Notes: generated by a model not told the origin, from the letters alone. DNA of 64,000 nucleotides from Xanthoparmelia taractica (GCA_033085395.1 JANQBS010000067.1:119496-183495), one strand, 5' to 3'. Shown: positions 22,018 to 33,552, counted from the first letter of the stretch. Program-made: numbers and translations.

Positions 22018-23912
22018 CTACAGCTTCATCCCTAGAGCCTTGTGCACCCTCAAAGCCTGTCTGATACTGAGATCCAGCATGATCTCCTCGCTGCCCCCGG
22101 GGATTGCGTAAGCTCGGACGTCGCGGTATAACCTCTCGACCTTAGCACCTTGGCCACCACGGCTATAGCTAAGTCCACCAAATATCTGACTTGCCTCCCT
22201 AGCACAAAACTCAAAGGTTACTGTAGCCTGGGCTTTCAGGCCCGCAATAGCACCGCCGAGCTTTAACATTGCCTCGGTCTCTTGCATGACATTGCACTGG
22301 TAGATCAGATTTTCCATCCAGTTGTAGGAGGCTTCGATCTGGCGAGCCATGTGGGCAAGCTTGAGGCGGATGACAGGATGATCGATGAGCTTTTTGCCAA
22401 AAGTGCGGCGTTTGTGAGCATATTTGACTGACTCTTCATAACAGACGCGGGAGAACCGAATGCATTGAATGATTATGCCTATCCGCTCGTGATTGAAGTT
22501 TGTCATGATGACTGAAAGAAGCGTTAGCGCTTTCCTTCCAGAATTGTGGAATACAATCGTACCTTTAAACCCTTGATTCTCTTTGCTTAGTAGATTCTCG
22601 ACTGGTACTTTCACGTCCTCGAAGGTCACATATGTGGTTCCACTGGCCCATACGCCCTGGCAGTCCATCTTCCTAGTGCTGACGCCACCATTCTCGCGCT
22701 CAATAAGTAATGCCGACACACCGTTCATACCTTCACCACCAGTTCGGACCGCAGTTGTGAAGTAATCGCACCAAACGCCGTTGGTGATCCACTTCTTCTC
22801 ACCGTTGACGATATAGTGCTTGCCATCTTCAGTAAGCTTAGCTTCGCAAGTCAGGTTAGCAACATCGCTTCCGGCATCTGGCTCGGTAATAGCGAGACAA
22901 ATTCTCTTCTCCCCATTCAAAATACCAGGTAATATCCGATCAACTAGAGACTTCTTGCCGAATTTGACAAGGGGAGGGCATCCGATGCCAAATCCTCCAA
23001 TCAGATTCCATACTAGACCACCGCTGCCTGCTCTCGATATTTCATCTGTCAAAAGCATCTCGTGAAAAAGGTCCCATTGGTCGGGCTTCACGCTCTTTAC
23101 TTGGTGATCGGTGTAACTGGTAGGATACTTGTGTAGGCCCATCAAACCTGCCAGGTAGCCACGCTCGCCCATCTGCTTGTAGATGTGGTCTGGCACTTTC
23201 TTGGCTTCATCCCATTCCGTAACGTTAGGTTCGATCTCGTTGTCAACCCATTCGCGGACTTCGGCGCGGAGAGCGGCGTGGGTCTCGTTGAAATAAGGAG
23301 AATGATACTAGAATTGGAGGTCAGCCATGGAAGCGTCACAAGATCAGGACCATGCGTACACTTTGATACCACGATGGGTCTGCATAGGGTATCATAGCCC
23401 CATACGGGTCCATCGACTCTTTTGCTTCCTCCACATCTTTCCCAGGGACTGGAGCTATGAATCCGGGCTCAGCTTGTGGTTTCACCTTCTCCTTAGCCTC
23501 GGTCTTCTTCTCAACTGGTGGTGGTGTTGCAGGTGGAGTAGGAGGTGGAGCTTCTTTCTTCTGGCTGTCTAAGGATCCGACCAGTAATTGGCCTCTGTAT
23601 TTCTTGAGTATGCTCTCGTTATGGTACTTCCAGAACTGCTTTGAGGCATCCTTGCCGGCTACCCGCTGGAGAACTGGGGCATAGCGGGTCAACAAACGCC
23701 GACTCAGTGAGCAATTGCGGAAGCTGCTTACTTTTCTGGCCACCCGGATGTTCTTCTTGGAATTTGGTCAAGTCGTAAGCGTCGTCATCAACAATAACCC
23801 TACATCCAGCAATGTCAGAGTGTGGTGGAAAGAGAAACGGGGTCGATGCTGACCAGAGATCGTCTTTCGATTTGTGACTAGCAACCTCATCTTTGGTAAA
23901 GGTTCTGGACAT
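22018..23912 (-). CDS. Cytochrome b5 - acyl-CoA dehydrogenase fusion protein
   Basis: Five exons: 23912-23854, 23799-23732, 23673-23360, 23307-22563 and 22511-22018; 559 aa, introns 51-58 bp, frame kept throughout. Residues 1-75 form a cytochrome b5 domain with heme ligands His37 (in EEHPGGQK) and His60 (in FWKYHNES). A Pro/Lys/Glu-rich linker (about 85-130) joins it to a full FAD acyl-CoA dehydrogenase: ITEPDAGSDVANL, the WITNG strand, FKVIMTNFNHERIG, and the end PGGSEEIMLDL. It should oxidise an acyl-CoA and possibly use the heme domain for electron transfer. Such fusions are known in fungi; the substrate cannot be read from sequence. Divergent from the cupin gene. Confidence 0.92.
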
Positions 23913-24408
23913 TGTGAGATTGAAGGAAAAGAGTCTATAGGATTGTGGGCGGGCGATAGTAGGTAGAGAGGGAAGAAACGGTTATAAGATAATGTTACAC
24001 GAAGTAGATGCGTGATGATTACCTTACCTTAGACAAAGACCTTAGAGAAGATGCCTCGGCCGCCGGAAGTACGGTATCCAGATCCCCCACCATTTTCCGC
24101 CGACGCCAATAAATGCTAATCTTCCGCCATGTGCGCTGCTCCAACTCAATAAGAACCTGGCATTGAGGCCCCAGGCTTTTGGAAAATAGGGGGCGTTTGT
24201 GGGTAATGTTTTGATTGGTGAGAATGCCCCCTCGTGACAATGCGTCCCGGGCTGTAAAATTGTTGCCTCGGCTAAGATTTCTAGGGGGGCTTCCCTCGGC
24301 TGGAGTCTAAATGTCGTCAGTCATCCAAGTCATCCAAGTCATCTATCATTCTTTACCATACTTGAGAGTGCCCACGTGAATATAATAGCGTTTTAATTTC
24401 CTTCCAAT
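23913..24408. promoter_or_regulatory. Divergent promoter interval ACAD/cupin
   Basis: About 500 bp between two divergent genes. It contains a TACCTTACCTTA array at about 24021-24032 and a short duplicated catccaagtcat near 24323-24345. Confidence 0.4.
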
Positions 24409-24844
24409 ATGGCCGCTCCCGTTCAAGTCACCAAAGCCTCTGAGCTTCACACAAACACTGGACAGACTGAAGGCATGATCAGGCAAGGTGCAATCATTGA
24501 CAAGTCGGACAACCTCAGCGCATCTGGTTCATCCCCTTGCAAAATCCTCATCGCGAGAATGTAAGCTCAGACTTGCAGTCATGATCGCTAAACCCCACTC
24601 CTCCTCGGCCATCCATCATCACGGACCCCAGGACACTGTTGTGTATTGCGTGCGTGGCCGAGGGGCAGTGGTTTCAGAAGGAGGGAGGAAGAAACAAGTC
24701 CTGGAAAAGGGAGACTTCGCCCTGATACCCGCACATGCTGAGCATCAGGAAGTCAATGAAGGAGATGAAGAAGTGGAATGGATCATCACAAGGAGTGGGC
24801 GACTTCCCGTGGTTGAGAATCTAGAGGGTTGGGGAAAGAGTTAG
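24409..24844 (+). CDS. Small cupin-domain protein
   Basis: Two exons, 24409-24526 and 24579-24844, phase 1, 52-bp intron, 127 aa. Joining gives NLSASVMIAKPHSSSAIHHH, after which a single cupin barrel runs to the end. Cupin motif 1 is HHHGPQDTVVY...G...G, and motif 2 is GDFALIPAHAEHQEVN, so the usual metal ligands (two His plus Glu/Gln and a later His) are present. Single-cupin fungal proteins of this kind have no settled function; dioxygenase or isomerase activities occur in the superfamily. The upstream ATG is preferred over the one within the intron-retaining frame because it restores a complete cupin fold. Confidence 0.85.
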
Positions 24845-25068
24845 GGGTGTATTACACAATTGCATAGATGCTTAAAACATCTGTCTCATCTCATTGCTTC
24901 TATGACAGCCTTATCTACCACAGGCCCTTGTTGTTGATTGAGGAACGTTCCTACCCGAAGTTGATCCCATATAATATGCCTGGGTCCCTTCATACAGGAA
25001 TGAGGTTGATTTACAAAGAATGAATAATCCATGCGGGGAATTCGAGGAATAGATGCCACTTCACGGGA

Positions 25069-26656
25069 CTAGCTTGAATGTTCTGGGCAGTAACCACCGA
25101 TAGCCCATTTCTCCCACATCTTCCGCTGGGGATAAGTGACGAAATGGCCGTTGTCGCCCAACTCATCTGCGCTGAGCGTATGGGAGCCATTCGAACATGT
25201 GCAGAAAGGTAGTGAAGCTGGTGTATCCGGCGACAGAGCAAGCTCATTCGCGTCAGGACCGTGGTCGGTGTCCGCGTTACTGCTCTCGTCTGAATCATCC
25301 TCACTATCAGCATCAAAGTCGGCATCGCTCAGAGGCGCCGGGAAATCGTCTTCCTCGTCACTATCGCTTGACCCGAAGGCTATGTCATCAGGAACCTCCA
25401 TACTACCCTCCCACGTATCATCGAAATGATTCGAGTAGTCAATTCGACGGAGACTGACCCAGTCCAGCTGGTCCATTTCCGTACGCAGCACTTGTAGAAC
25501 GTCTTTCCACATGCTGTCCTCCTTGAGAAGTACGTCCCGTAGACGTAAGCCCCTAAGTGTCTTGCTATGTCGTCTAGCAAGCCGAATAATCTCCCTTGCC
25601 TCCAGCCGACATGCTTGAATGCCAAGCGCACGAAGCTTGTCCCATTTGATATCGTGGAAGATGTCTTCGAGTTTCAGGTTGAGCGGCGTACGGGAAGGGA
25701 ATCCGATGTGCACGGCTTGTAGGTTTCTCGCTGCCGTGAATACAACGCGGAACAGACCTGAGAGCTCTTGGACCCGGATATTGAGATCTGCGCTATCCTC
25801 AAAATGTAGCTCAAGACAAGTGAGACCAGACGCGAATGAAGACAAGGTTTGGGGGATGTTCCTCTGAACAGCCAGCATGCTCTGAGGGCTCATCATGGGC
25901 CCTGAGAATTTATTGAACGATGACTGTGTGGACATTAGAGCTTCAGCAACAGTCTTAATAGCATGATAACATGCTGGCGACCATCTTAAGTCAACCACGG
26001 GCTGCCCAGAAGGAGCGGCTTCAATATCATTTCGCTCCAACAGCTTGAGCAAACGCTGATCAGCTTCATCGGTTAAACGAAGGATCTGCACCTGTTGAAG
26101 GTTTGTGAACGCTGCCATTGCCTTTTTCAGGATGCGGATGTCTTCGCCGGATCGTAGTATTTTCGTTTGGTCTTTCTCCCTCGCTCGTAAGCTTGCAGCG
26201 TGCAAAGGGTCAAAGGAGTTGGCCGGTCTTGTGGAACGTATAAATTCACCAACCTGCAATCTGCCTTTGGTATTCGTTAGCTCACGCAGCGTTTGGAGGC
26301 TCGAGTGACCTACTGTCACTGTAAAAGAGAGGAACCAGATAGCTAAACTTCCTTGTGTGCTGTACAAGATGGCCATTGCTGCAGATCTCGTCTAATCTTC
26401 GGAAACCCCGTGAGGAGAAACGAAGAGTGACCCTAGAGAACTGGTAGGGGACCCCTAATTCTGCAAACCTTTGACACGCAAGTCTGAAGTTTGCCACGTC
26501 GTGCGCTTGCGATGGCAACGGAGGGCTTGGGAGCCGGAAGCTTTCGACGGAGAGATACTCTCTGCGGTCAACGCTGACGCATCTTTGAGACTCTGACTCA
26601 ATGTTGTCAAGGATTGCACTTAGTATTTCATTTGACAGCTTCTGAATGTTCGCCAT
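25069..26656 (-). CDS. F-box-like protein with leucine-rich C-terminal region
   Basis: Probably two exons, 26656-26310 and 26260-25069, 512 aa; an ATG 45 bases upstream (26701) is an alternative start. The N terminus MANIQKLSNEILSAILDNIE has the F-box helix pattern and continues with FRLACQRFAELGVPYQF, typical of fungal F-box proteins. The second exon carries Leu-rich segments such as LTCLELHFEDSADL and LRGLRLRDVLLKE, consistent with substrate-binding repeats, then an acidic Asp/Ser tract near residues 435-470. The exon junction is uncertain: the frame switch is real, but the best phase-compatible donor is a weak GTCACT with a good GCTAAC branch site (49 bp). Role in SCF ubiquitin ligases is inferred. 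Confidence 0.7.
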
Positions 26657-27546
26657 CAAGACAACCACAACATCGAGCTTATGAGGGCACGATGGATCCA
26701 CTACAGACGTCTGTCATATTATACATGTGGTACTATGGAGGCGTGGACGAAGTCTGAGAGAAAGCGTCTGAAAAATCAAAGCGAGGTCATAAGAATAGGA
26801 TGTCAGACGACATTATGCCAACACACGGAGCAGAAGGAATACGCACATTAAACCAAGAGGAGCAGCGCTCTATGAAGGATAGCTTGACATACACAAGGAG
26901 CGAATCACGGCTTTTCTTCCCCCTCCAGCTGCAGGTCACATGATCAAGTACACACCGTCGGGACTACCCTTCCCGCTGCAACTACTGACATTGATGGCTG
27001 TCAGGCGCTCCTGCTCGTACGGGACAGGGTCTGGATCGGACAGCTTATAGGCCCTGCAGGCCGTGCAGATTAAGCCCAAAAATTGCATGGCGCTTCCGCA
27101 CGTGCAAAAGTACAAATCAAAAGGAATTCCCTAACATTGAGATTTTTTATGCAACCGAATTGCTGTCAGCCTCCAAGCACGATTGGAAGCTATATATAAG
27201 CGGATACGATGAGAGGACCAAGGAGGTTGAGATGCGCCGTCGAAGAAAGACTATTGGCAATCTTGATTAATGCGTCTAGACTAGAATTGATCTAGCCGAT
27301 ACACCTGGCGCTTCGGCTTACGGGCGAGGTTTTTGGTAGAATTTCGTAGGGTATCAAGACTAGACGAGCTTGCCACTTCTCGATAAGTTTGAAGATTCGA
27401 CTTGGGATGGCTTGCTGCAGGCGCTCACTGATTGGATAAGCTCGAGTCTCTCTACAAAATCTCCACATTGGTGCAGAATGCAGGGGGCCAGCTAACCAAG
27501 GTTGCCGCATTAGACTGTGATTGTGCTGGTGACCGAGCGCACGCTT
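26657..27546. other. Intergenic region, no supported gene
   Basis: It contains an isolated TATA-like ctatatataagc at about 27191-27202, preceded by attgg, but no convincing coding frame follows it. Confidence 0.45.
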
Positions 27547-28785
27547 TTAATTTGATCGGACTTGCTTGCTCTTTCCGGTAGATCCGTCAAACGTGCTGGC
27601 AGATTTCTCGCGTATTCTGCGTCTAATGTCCGTGCTGCTGATCTTGCTTTGGAACTTGTCGTTTGCCTGATCCCGGCTGTCACCATTGGTCTCCCCAGCA
27701 TCGAGCACATCAACTTCGAATATCTCTAAAGCCATCCATCCCTTTTCTCTCCTTTTGTCGTTTACCACTTGTCCTCCGTCCCTGGTTTCTGCCGAAAGGA
27801 CAAGTGCCGTAATCGTTTCATCGGTAATTGTGGGTCCGCACGGATCGAATATTTCCACGTACTTGATGGTTAATCCAGATTTGAGCATATTTTGAACTTC
27901 TCTGCCAGGTGGTGAGGTTCTCTTGCTAAGCACTGTATATTTCCATATATGGCTGGGCGAGACAAGTCCTAAGATTCCAAGCAGGAACTCCTGGACGGCG
28001 ACCTGACGATCATGGAAATCTTCCAGTTCCTCTTTGAAATTCTTGTTCTTAAGAAGTTCATCGCCTGTGATCCCAACTGTCAAGCACGCTCCTGGGATTG
28101 AACTCGGATCAAGGACAAGGGCTGCCATTGTAAGGAGCAGCTTATGACCAGCATGAAGATGGTCGAAGGTGCCTCCTACCGCCACGGAACGATGGCGATG
28201 GGATGAATTTTCCTGCAAGGTGTTACGCGGAGAGCTTTGGTGAATGACAAGGCCTCCTGGGAGTCTTTCAATCTGAATCTGATCGCTATGCGCAGTCTCG
28301 CCTAGGGATTCTTTCCTTATACGAAGAAAATCCTGAAGCAAATTCTCTGCCGACTCGCTTTCCAGGCAGCATAAGAGCTGCCATGCCCGGTCATTTTGTG
28401 CCAGACTCTGTAAATCACCGAAGGCTTGGTGGCCTTGAGAAGCCTCGGCAGAGGCGGTTTCATGCTGGAAGATGATCAGACGGGCATCGACATCATTGTC
28501 GTATTGTAGATCGATCGAATTCTCCGTGCATATTACGCAGATTAGCCGATACATTAGTCCCAAAAGCTTCTGTATTCTTGAGTATTGAAAGATTGGCTCA
28601 TCATCATAAGCAAGAGCAACATCCAGAACTACATTGGATAATCCGACGGAGGCCTTTGATGCCATTTGCAGGATTTGGTTCAGACCTGGTCCATATGCAA
28701 CCCTTAATGTGTTAAATGATATTTCGGATGGTGGACGCGGAAGTAAGAGCAGCCATAGTGGGCCAGACAGATGATCGTGAGCCAT
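27547..28785 (-). CDS. Pantetheine-phosphate adenylyltransferase (Cab4/CoaD type)
   Basis: Single exon, 412 aa, ATG start. It converts 4'-phosphopantetheine and ATP to dephospho-CoA, the fourth step of CoA synthesis from pantothenate. The nucleotidyltransferase domain starts near residue 198 with VAVGGTFDHLHAGHKLLL; HAGH at 211-214 is the nucleotide-binding HxGH motif. ITGDELLKNK and the closing ISSTDIRRRI are the other family motifs. The first ~195 residues are a fungal extension without a motif I recognise. A bifunctional kinase part, as in animal COASY, is absent. Divergent from the DCAF7-like gene, sharing a 284-bp interval. Confidence 0.93.
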   Translation of the reverse strand: MAHDHLSGPLWLLLLPRPPSEISFNTLRVAYGPGLNQILQMASKASVGLSNVVLDVALAYDDEPIFQYSRIQKLLGLMYRLICVICTENSIDLQYDNDVDARLIIFQHETASAEASQGHQAFGDLQSLAQNDRAWQLLCCLESESAENLLQDFLRIRKESLGETAHSDQIQIERLPGGLVIHQSSPRNTLQENSSHRHRSVAVGGTFDHLHAGHKLLLTMAALVLDPSSIPGACLTVGITGDELLKNKNFKEELEDFHDRQVAVQEFLLGILGLVSPSHIWKYTVLSKRTSPPGREVQNMLKSGLTIKYVEIFDPCGPTITDETITALVLSAETRDGGQVVNDKRREKGWMALEIFEVDVLDAGETNGDSRDQANDKFQSKISSTDIRRRIREKSASTFDGSTGKSKQVRSN

Positions 28786-29069
28786 GTCAAGAGTGAGCGA
28801 TAGACAATTACAGGGGAGGCTGCTACTTCAAGCAGGTTTTGACAAAGTTGCAAGTTTTCTAACCGGATGATATCTTAACAGACGATGCAAGGCCGCAAAA
28901 TCTCGTTTTTCGCGCTTAAGCGCGCTTGTAATCCCTCGATCTTCAACAGCGAGATGGATCTGAGGAGTGTACGAAGTAGCAACGCTTCCCTATGATTGTC
29001 CATAGCTGAAGCCACGCCATACTCATCAAATGGCGGCTCATACACAACCCCACCTAAAGTAGAAGCAGA
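28786..29069. promoter_or_regulatory. Divergent promoter interval PPAT/DCAF7-like
   Basis: Only 284 bp separate the two start codons, so both promoters must lie here or overlap. The motif cgcgcttaagcgcgctt near 28912-28928 is a near-palindrome centred on CTTAAG-type sequence. Confidence 0.45.
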
Positions 29070-31372
29070 ATGTCATTTCGCCCCTATGAACCCTCCACTT
29101 TCGCACAACCTGATAACGTGACAGGCCTCGGTAGATCATATCAATGTAAGAACCTTTTGCTCTGTAAGACGCCAATGATACTGACAAGGTAACAGCAAGC
29201 CAAGGCTCCAGTATGGCCGCCAATGACAGCGCGTATGTTTCGTCGCCTAGCACGCTACATTCACAGAATGCAGGCTCATCAGGTCAGTCGAGTGTAGCTA
29301 TGCGGGCAGAAATCAGCAGCATTGACCGTAGCCCTAGGCTTCGAGACTCCTCGTCGGACGCAGACATATGGTCGGCGGCAAGAAGAGCTTCATATACCAT
29401 CAAACACATCCTCAGTCCAATCAACACCAAAAGATATGCCACGGCAGCATTCATATCATTCGTCACATGAACTTGCAGGTGCCCTAGCTCCTGGGATCAA
29501 CGTTCAACAGGCCACACCTCAAGGATCTCATTACCCACATCCTCCGGGAGGAGCATCACTCCCAGGCTCTCTACAACCAGGCCGTCCCGGCGCCTCAGCT
29601 TCCATTACTGCACCCTCGACTGTCCCAACTTTACCTCAGATTCAGAATCCCGCCCATAAGCAACTCCACTCTTCACGACCTTCGACGACCAGCCAAGCAC
29701 ACAGCTATTCTCGGTCCAGTCCTGCTGGTATGGATCAGACCAAATACGTTCCTTTTGTCAACACTCCCGAGAGTTCCAAATACGCGTCACCGCCCAGCCA
29801 CAGATACACATCATCTCAAACAATTCAAGGCGACGCTGGATACTCACCCCTTGCCTTAGCAGATATACGCCCGTTAACTGACTCGGTAGTAAATGACGGG
29901 CCTCAAAGCGGAAATCCATACTCAAACGACGGCTATCCTGCGTTCCCTACAAATAGCAACTATTTGGCTCCGTGGGCAGTCTACGCCTTTGATTGGTGCA
30001 AATGGCCAGTCCAGCAGCAGAATTCCGGCGATTCAGCTGGCAAGATGGCCATTGGAAGTTACGTCGAGGATGGACATAATTTTGTAAGTGACCAGTTCCG
30101 TTGCAGTCACATCATTTAAAAGTTGTTTCGTTCCTTTCTAATCTACATTCTAGATTCAAATTCTCGAAACTCAGATTGCCCCAGAACCAGAAGTTGATCA
30201 CTCAATAGACGCGCCTCAATTTGGTCTTGAATTTATTAAGACCGCAGAAGCAACGCATTCATATCCCGTCACAAGGATATTATGGGAACCCGCGTCCTCC
30301 CAAAAGCAGTCTACTGATCTCCTGGCTACATCTGGGGATCATCTACGCTTGTGGTCTCTACCATCGCAGTCGTCCTATAACCCGAGAAACTCTATATCCC
30401 GCTCGTCTAATCATTCACAGCAGCCGCCTCAAAAGCTAACACCTCTTGCTCTTCTCTCGAACTCCAAATCACCCGAACATACGGCACCACTCACCTCGTT
30501 GGATTGGAACACGCTTTCTCCAAGTCTCATTATCACTTCCAGCATCGACACCACTTGTACAATATGGGATATACCCACGCTTACAGCCAAGACTCAATTG
30601 ATTGCGCACGACAAAGAAGTCTTCGATGTCCGTTTCTGCGCTAACAGCGTGGACGTATTCGTGAGCTGTGGCGCCGATGGTAGTGTTCGAATGTTTGACC
30701 TCAGAAGCCTAGAACATAGTACAATCATATATGAGCCTTCGGAGAAAAATAACGATAAAAGTCTGTATTTGCCCATCTGATGCATCTCCTTGTGGCTGAC
30801 ATACATGGGTTCTAGCTTCAAGTCCTGGTAACATGAGCCCAACGACTGCGCAGCAAACAATGTCATACGCACAACCACTTCTCAGACTAGCAGGTGAGTG
30901 ACTCCCATACTATTGTGCACTCAAATTCGACTTAGCCAAACCTTTGGTAGCTTCTCCCCACGATGCACATCTTCTGGCAACATTTTCACAAGACTCGAAC
31001 AGCATACGAATTCTAGATGTTCGGCAACCAGGCCAAGCATTACTCGAATTACGGGGGCACGCAGCTGCTATTAATTGCATAGAATGGTCGCCTTCTCGAA
31101 GAGGCACGTTAGCATCTGGTGGAGACGATTCATTGGTCCTAATATGGGATCTCCTAAATCAAGGCAATGCAACGCTGGCACCTGGTTCGAACGGTAATCC
31201 GCAGTCGTCAGGGAACTCATCTCCCGCCAATGCACAAGGACCGACCGCAAGTTGGCAATGCGATTACGAAGTTGGAAACATTAGCTGGGCGCCCCAGAGC
31301 GGCTTGACCAGTCAAGGGAGCGACTGGTTGGGTGTTAGCGGTGGTAGAGGCATTTGGGGTGTCTGCTTATGA
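29070..31372 (+). CDS. WD40 protein, DCAF7/WDR68 (AN11/TTG1) family
   Basis: Six exons: 29070-29145, 29196-29282, 29338-30083, 30154-30760, 30816-30893 and 30936-31372, giving 676 aa; introns 42-70 bp. The family provides a WD40 scaffold for DYRK-type kinases and CUL4-DDB1 ligases. The first ~260 residues are a Gln/Ser/Pro-rich extension absent from animal members. The beta propeller starts at APWAVYAFDWC and MAIGSYVEDGHNFIQIL, then VTRILWEP, LTSLDWN, TCTIWDI, VFDVRFC, VRMFDLR, IRILDVRQPG, INCIEWSP and LVLIWDL; the end is GNISWAPQ. The start was moved to 29070 because exon 1 splices in phase to the exon containing the later ATG at 29213. A Ser/Pro insertion sits in the loop around residues 370-400. 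Confidence 0.9.
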
Positions 31373-32094
31373 CTGAACGTCATGAGGGGATCTGATTTCA
31401 TGTTTTGCATTTACTTCATCAATGCGTCCCGAGCGAGGAGTCCGGAGTCGCCGAAAGCCATGATCTAGTAGATAGAGCCAGCGGCGCGGATGACTTTTGT
31501 TTTGAACTGTAGACGATATATCGGTTTCCATAGTCTTGACCGCAAGCAGGTTACCAGATTCACAAGCCTGCAAAGATCCTTTTCATTGGCTTTCAGAGAT
31601 CGCTTCAACTTTTGTAACCGTGAAACCTGTTGCAAATGTGGGTGACGGATAGTTATGACTAAGCAGAAATACTGTTCAATGATTGGCTAAGGCTAGCTGA
31701 TTGATCCGATTGATCAAGTCTTAGGGACATAAGGAAGGAAGCACTCGCTGAGAAGATTCCATCAGATTCGCCATCATTCGCTGTCTCCACCCATAGAACG
31801 CTGGCTGGACCAGGGGATCCCTCTCCACTGGAATTGGCTAGAAACCGAGCGAAATGATTACCTAATACCAACAAAACCCGTCTAGTTCACTAGCCCGAGA
31901 CTCGCATATCACACGACGCTCTTAAACATGTCGCTTTTGGCCAGCACTCCTCCATATGGCGTATTTGTCCTAGTCAGTCTCAGTCTGTTGCATGATAGAC
32001 TCTCAACATGATGACTCCTCGTAAGTTGCTGCATTCCCGTGGTTTCAGCATCATCCAGTCGTTTATTCTCCCATTTCTACCTACTAACATAATC
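31373..32094. other. Intergenic region, no supported gene
   Basis: Holds the 3' end of the WD40 gene and the promoter of the Atg28-like gene. An upstream in-frame ATG at 32008 precedes the preferred start of the next gene. Confidence 0.45.
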
Positions 32095-33552
32095 ATGTCA
32101 TTTAGATTCCTCTTCAGCCTCTCTTCACCTAATAAAGACATTCCTCTTCTCCCGATACATGCATCCCAAAACAATACGCCCTTTCAAACGCCCTACCAAA
32201 CTGCGCCAGCCAGCCCTGACGCACGACATTCCTCGAGAATGACTTCTGTTCGGATTCCGCACTCGGATGCGCTCATTGCCATATCACGCCAAGAAGCTCA
32301 CCTACAGAGCACCCTTCAGCATCTTCTCGATGCACAAAGCGAAGGTCTCCTTGCTGGTCTCACTGGCGGCCCACCTCAAGATGAAGCATCATCTACAGGT
32401 AGTAGAACACCGACGACAGCATACTCCAGCCCAGGCGGTCCTAGGAAGCCAAGGAGTATTGTACCCGTGCGGCAACCTGCGAAAAAGAAGGTAGGTCTGA
32501 AAGATGCGCGCAGGGGCATTACACGCGCCATATCGGATCTGACAAGCCTGAAAATCGAGGAGGGTAGGCTACTAGAGGGAGAACTCTCGCAGCGAGCAGA
32601 GGCTCTCGATACGGTGCAGCGATTTGAAACGAAGATGGTTGGATTGAAGCGGCATATCAATAGCATCGAGTCAGAAGACACAACCCGCCGAGTCGAGACT
32701 CTTAAGGGCGAGGAGAGGGCGTTGGATCACGAGATTCGGGAGCTGGAAAGCAGATTGTGGGAAATGAAGGCCAGACACCGCCATCTGCTACAGGAGATTG
32801 AAGGCTTGGATAACTGCGTGCAAAGCAAAATCAGCTCTTATCAGTCCGCGCTGATGTTGGTGGAGAAGGAGTCAAGGAAATTCCTTGCAAGACCGCCAAT
32901 ACCGGGGAATAGGACTACTACGACTACAGGGCTATGGGCGTTACCGGTCGAACGACGGACATTGCAAATGGTGAGGGAGCAGTACGCCGAGGAGCAAGAT
33001 GTATTAAAAAAGCGGTTTAACGATGTGGAAGTGGAAAGGGCCGCGCTGGAGGACGGCTCTGGGGTCTGGAAGGAAGTCATCGAGGAAGTGAACGGCGTCG
33101 AAAAGTTGCTTCGCGAAGAGATGCGTGAAATGGAAGCGCCGTCGGTCCCAGAGAATGGAAATGGCAGTACAATAGGGGGGATGAGGAAGATTTTGGGCCA
33201 CATGTCACAAGCAAGAACGCGGATTGCAAGCAAGCTGGACATCTCAGAAGCACGGGATTGGAAGCTCCTGGTTTGCTGCATTGGAGCCGAGCTGGACGCT
33301 ATGAGTGAAGGGCAGACTGTACTTCGGGGTGCACTTGAGGCTGCTCAACGCGCAGGAGGCGAAGATTACGTGAGTAAAAATGGAAATGCTCCCACTACTG
33401 GCACCGAATCGGTCTCCCCAGTCGACCTTTCAGCACGTCTGGAGGAATTGGGGAAGCAAGAGCCGGCGGAGCCTCGTGGTATCTCGGATAGATCAGAAGA
33501 CGAAGACGATGGGCCTGGGCCAGATTTACTGATTTCGAGTGAGGACCTGTAG
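32095..33552 (+). CDS. Autophagy-related protein 28 (Atg28)-like coiled-coil protein
   Basis: 485 aa single exon, taken from the ATG giving MSFRFLFSLSSPNKD; an in-frame ATG 87 bases upstream is less likely. The order of segments resembles fungal Atg28: a short N terminus, HLQSTLQHLLDAQSEGLLAG, a Ser/Pro linker, VPVRQPAKKKVGLKDARRGI, then long helices. The helices contain heptad patterns from about residue 135 to 270 and again from 290 to 380. WEMKARHRHLLQEIEGLD is a recognisable block. In yeasts Atg28 takes part in selective autophagy of peroxisomes with Atg35; the filamentous-fungal function is less studied. The C-terminal 60 residues are acidic and disordered. Confidence 0.75.
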   Translation: MSFRFLFSLSSPNKDIPLLPIHASQNNTPFQTPYQTAPASPDARHSSRMTSVRIPHSDALIAISRQEAHLQSTLQHLLDAQSEGLLAGLTGGPPQDEASSTGSRTPTTAYSSPGGPRKPRSIVPVRQPAKKKVGLKDARRGITRAISDLTSLKIEEGRLLEGELSQRAEALDTVQRFETKMVGLKRHINSIESEDTTRRVETLKGEERALDHEIRELESRLWEMKARHRHLLQEIEGLDNCVQSKISSYQSALMLVEKESRKFLARPPIPGNRTTTTTGLWALPVERRTLQMVREQYAEEQDVLKKRFNDVEVERAALEDGSGVWKEVIEEVNGVEKLLREEMREMEAPSVPENGNGSTIGGMRKILGHMSQARTRIASKLDISEARDWKLLVCCIGAELDAMSEGQTVLRGALEAAQRAGGEDYVSKNGNAPTTGTESVSPVDLSARLEELGKQEPAEPRGISDRSEDEDDGPGPDLLISSEDL

